Assembly: GCA_902788645.1 (NCBI GenBank)
Contig: CADAKW010000002.1
Coordinates: forward strand, 1-50,526
Direction of reading: 5' to 3'
DNA: 50,526 nt
Origin: an uncultured Lachnospiraceae bacterium
Lineage (GTDB): Bacteria; Bacillota; Clostridia; Lachnospirales; Lachnospiraceae
Made by a program: the position numbers and the translations under genes. Under the pieces are notes generated by a model. The model was not told the DNA's origin. It was given only the letters and a program-made list of their open reading frames with translations, and made no database searches. Shown here one piece after another: positions 50,261 to 50,526 of the stretch (its first letter is position 1; every line of letters begins with the position of its first letter).

Positions 50261-50526
50261 ATGCAGTCTTTTCCACAGCCTCCCAGCGCCAAAGAGGAAA
50301 AAGAGTATTTGCGAAGATGCCGGGCAGGAGATAAGGAAGCAAGGAATGCCCTGATTGAGAGAAATCTGCGTCTGGTGGCGTATATTGCCAAGAAATATGC
50401 TGCTCTGGATAAGGAGATGGAGGATCTGATCTCGATCGGTACGATCGGGTTGATCAAGGCGGTGGATTCCTTTGATGAATCCAAAAAGATACGGCTTGCC
50501 AGCTATGCCAGCCGGTGCATTGAAAA
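50261..50526 (+). CDS. sigK: SigK/SigE-like sporulation sigma factor (3' end outside window)
   Basis: The frame from ATG 50261 is open to the window end (88 codons visible). It reads MQSFPQPPSAKEEKEYLRRC, then NALIERNLRLVAYIAKKYA, DLISIGTIGLIKAVDSF and ASYASRCIEN, the region 1.2-2 sequence of late sporulation sigma factors, closest to SigK (FPQPLS...RNxLIEHNLRLVAHIxKK). Upstream in frame there is a TGA at 50243-50245 and no other start, so the hydrophobic pro-sequence of Bacillus pro-SigK is absent. AGAGGT precedes the ATG. SigK versus SigE cannot be settled fully because the gene is truncated by the window. Confidence 0.82.
   Translation, partial: MQSFPQPPSAKEEKEYLRRCRAGDKEARNALIERNLRLVAYIAKKYAALDKEMEDLISIGTIGLIKAVDSFDESKKIRLASYASRCIE

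Overview
The window looks like a chromosomal segment of an anaerobic, spore-forming gut Firmicute of the family Lachnospiraceae (class Clostridia). This rests on the mix of families rather than on any marker gene: a YjfB-like motility peptide, a eukaryote-type single-chain glycyl-tRNA synthetase, type III alcohol dehydrogenase FucO, a CBS-DRTGG inorganic pyrophosphatase, a DUF4867 protein, Lys-rich Ig-like surface proteins, a sporulation sigma factor at the right edge, and strong AGGAGG ribosome sites throughout. I cannot name a genus. No rRNA, tRNA, insertion sequence or CRISPR array was recognised.

Layout. 1-3.8 kb: the end of an Rpn-type PD-(D/E)XK gene, a NERD-nuclease/helicase and a large unknown protein on the minus strand. 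3.9-8.4 kb: ordinary core genes (YjfB, FucO, GlyRS) and a secreted Ala/Lys-rich protein, each bounded by a clear promoter or terminator. 8.5-14.9 kb: cell-surface and housekeeping genes (C39-like peptidase, CmpB-like membrane protein, serine hydrolase, lytic transglycosylase, HAD phosphatase, RsmF, DUF4867). 15.1-19.7 kb: a tight operon of a nitrilase-family amidase, a TPR protein ending in a degenerate AAA+ domain, and a pyrophosphatase. 19.9-23.4 kb: a secreted 5'-nucleotidase-like enzyme. 23.6-28.6 kb: an ABC-FtsX transporter with its own OmpR-type two-component system. 28.7-30.6 kb: a periplasmic-binding-protein-like/GGDEF fusion. 30.6-33.7 kb (minus): a NatAB-like ABC exporter with a membrane protein and an XRE regulator. 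34-36.8 kb: a Cof-type HAD phosphatase, a decayed Uma2 gene, and an ECF sigma/anti-sigma pair. 37-42.3 kb: a NarL-type two-component system divergent from an ABC-2 exporter. 42.4-45.0 kb: a cytoplasmic ParB-like/BMP fusion with a calcineurin-type phosphoesterase.

The most unusual part is 45.1-48.4 kb, which is visibly more AT-rich than its surroundings. Three tightly spaced genes encode a CARF-only protein of the TM1812 type, a sigma-70-like protein whose reading frame carries an amber codon near its start, and a Cas6 crRNA-processing endoribonuclease. No Cas10, RAMP backbone, Cas1/Cas2 or repeat array is present in the window. The cassette suggests a CRISPR-linked transcriptional signalling module, or the remnant of a type III locus. 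It is followed by about 500 bases of structured noncoding DNA and a 36-residue peptide gene with an excellent ribosome site. The window closes with an AAA-ATPase/PD-(D/E)XK protein and the start of a SigK-like gene that lacks the usual pro-sequence.

Several regulatory circuits can be read directly: 11-bp-spaced direct repeats upstream of the FtsX transporter, two 11-bp direct repeats 21 bp apart on the NatAB promoter, and a 12-bp palindrome between the NarL-type kinase and its divergent ABC exporter.
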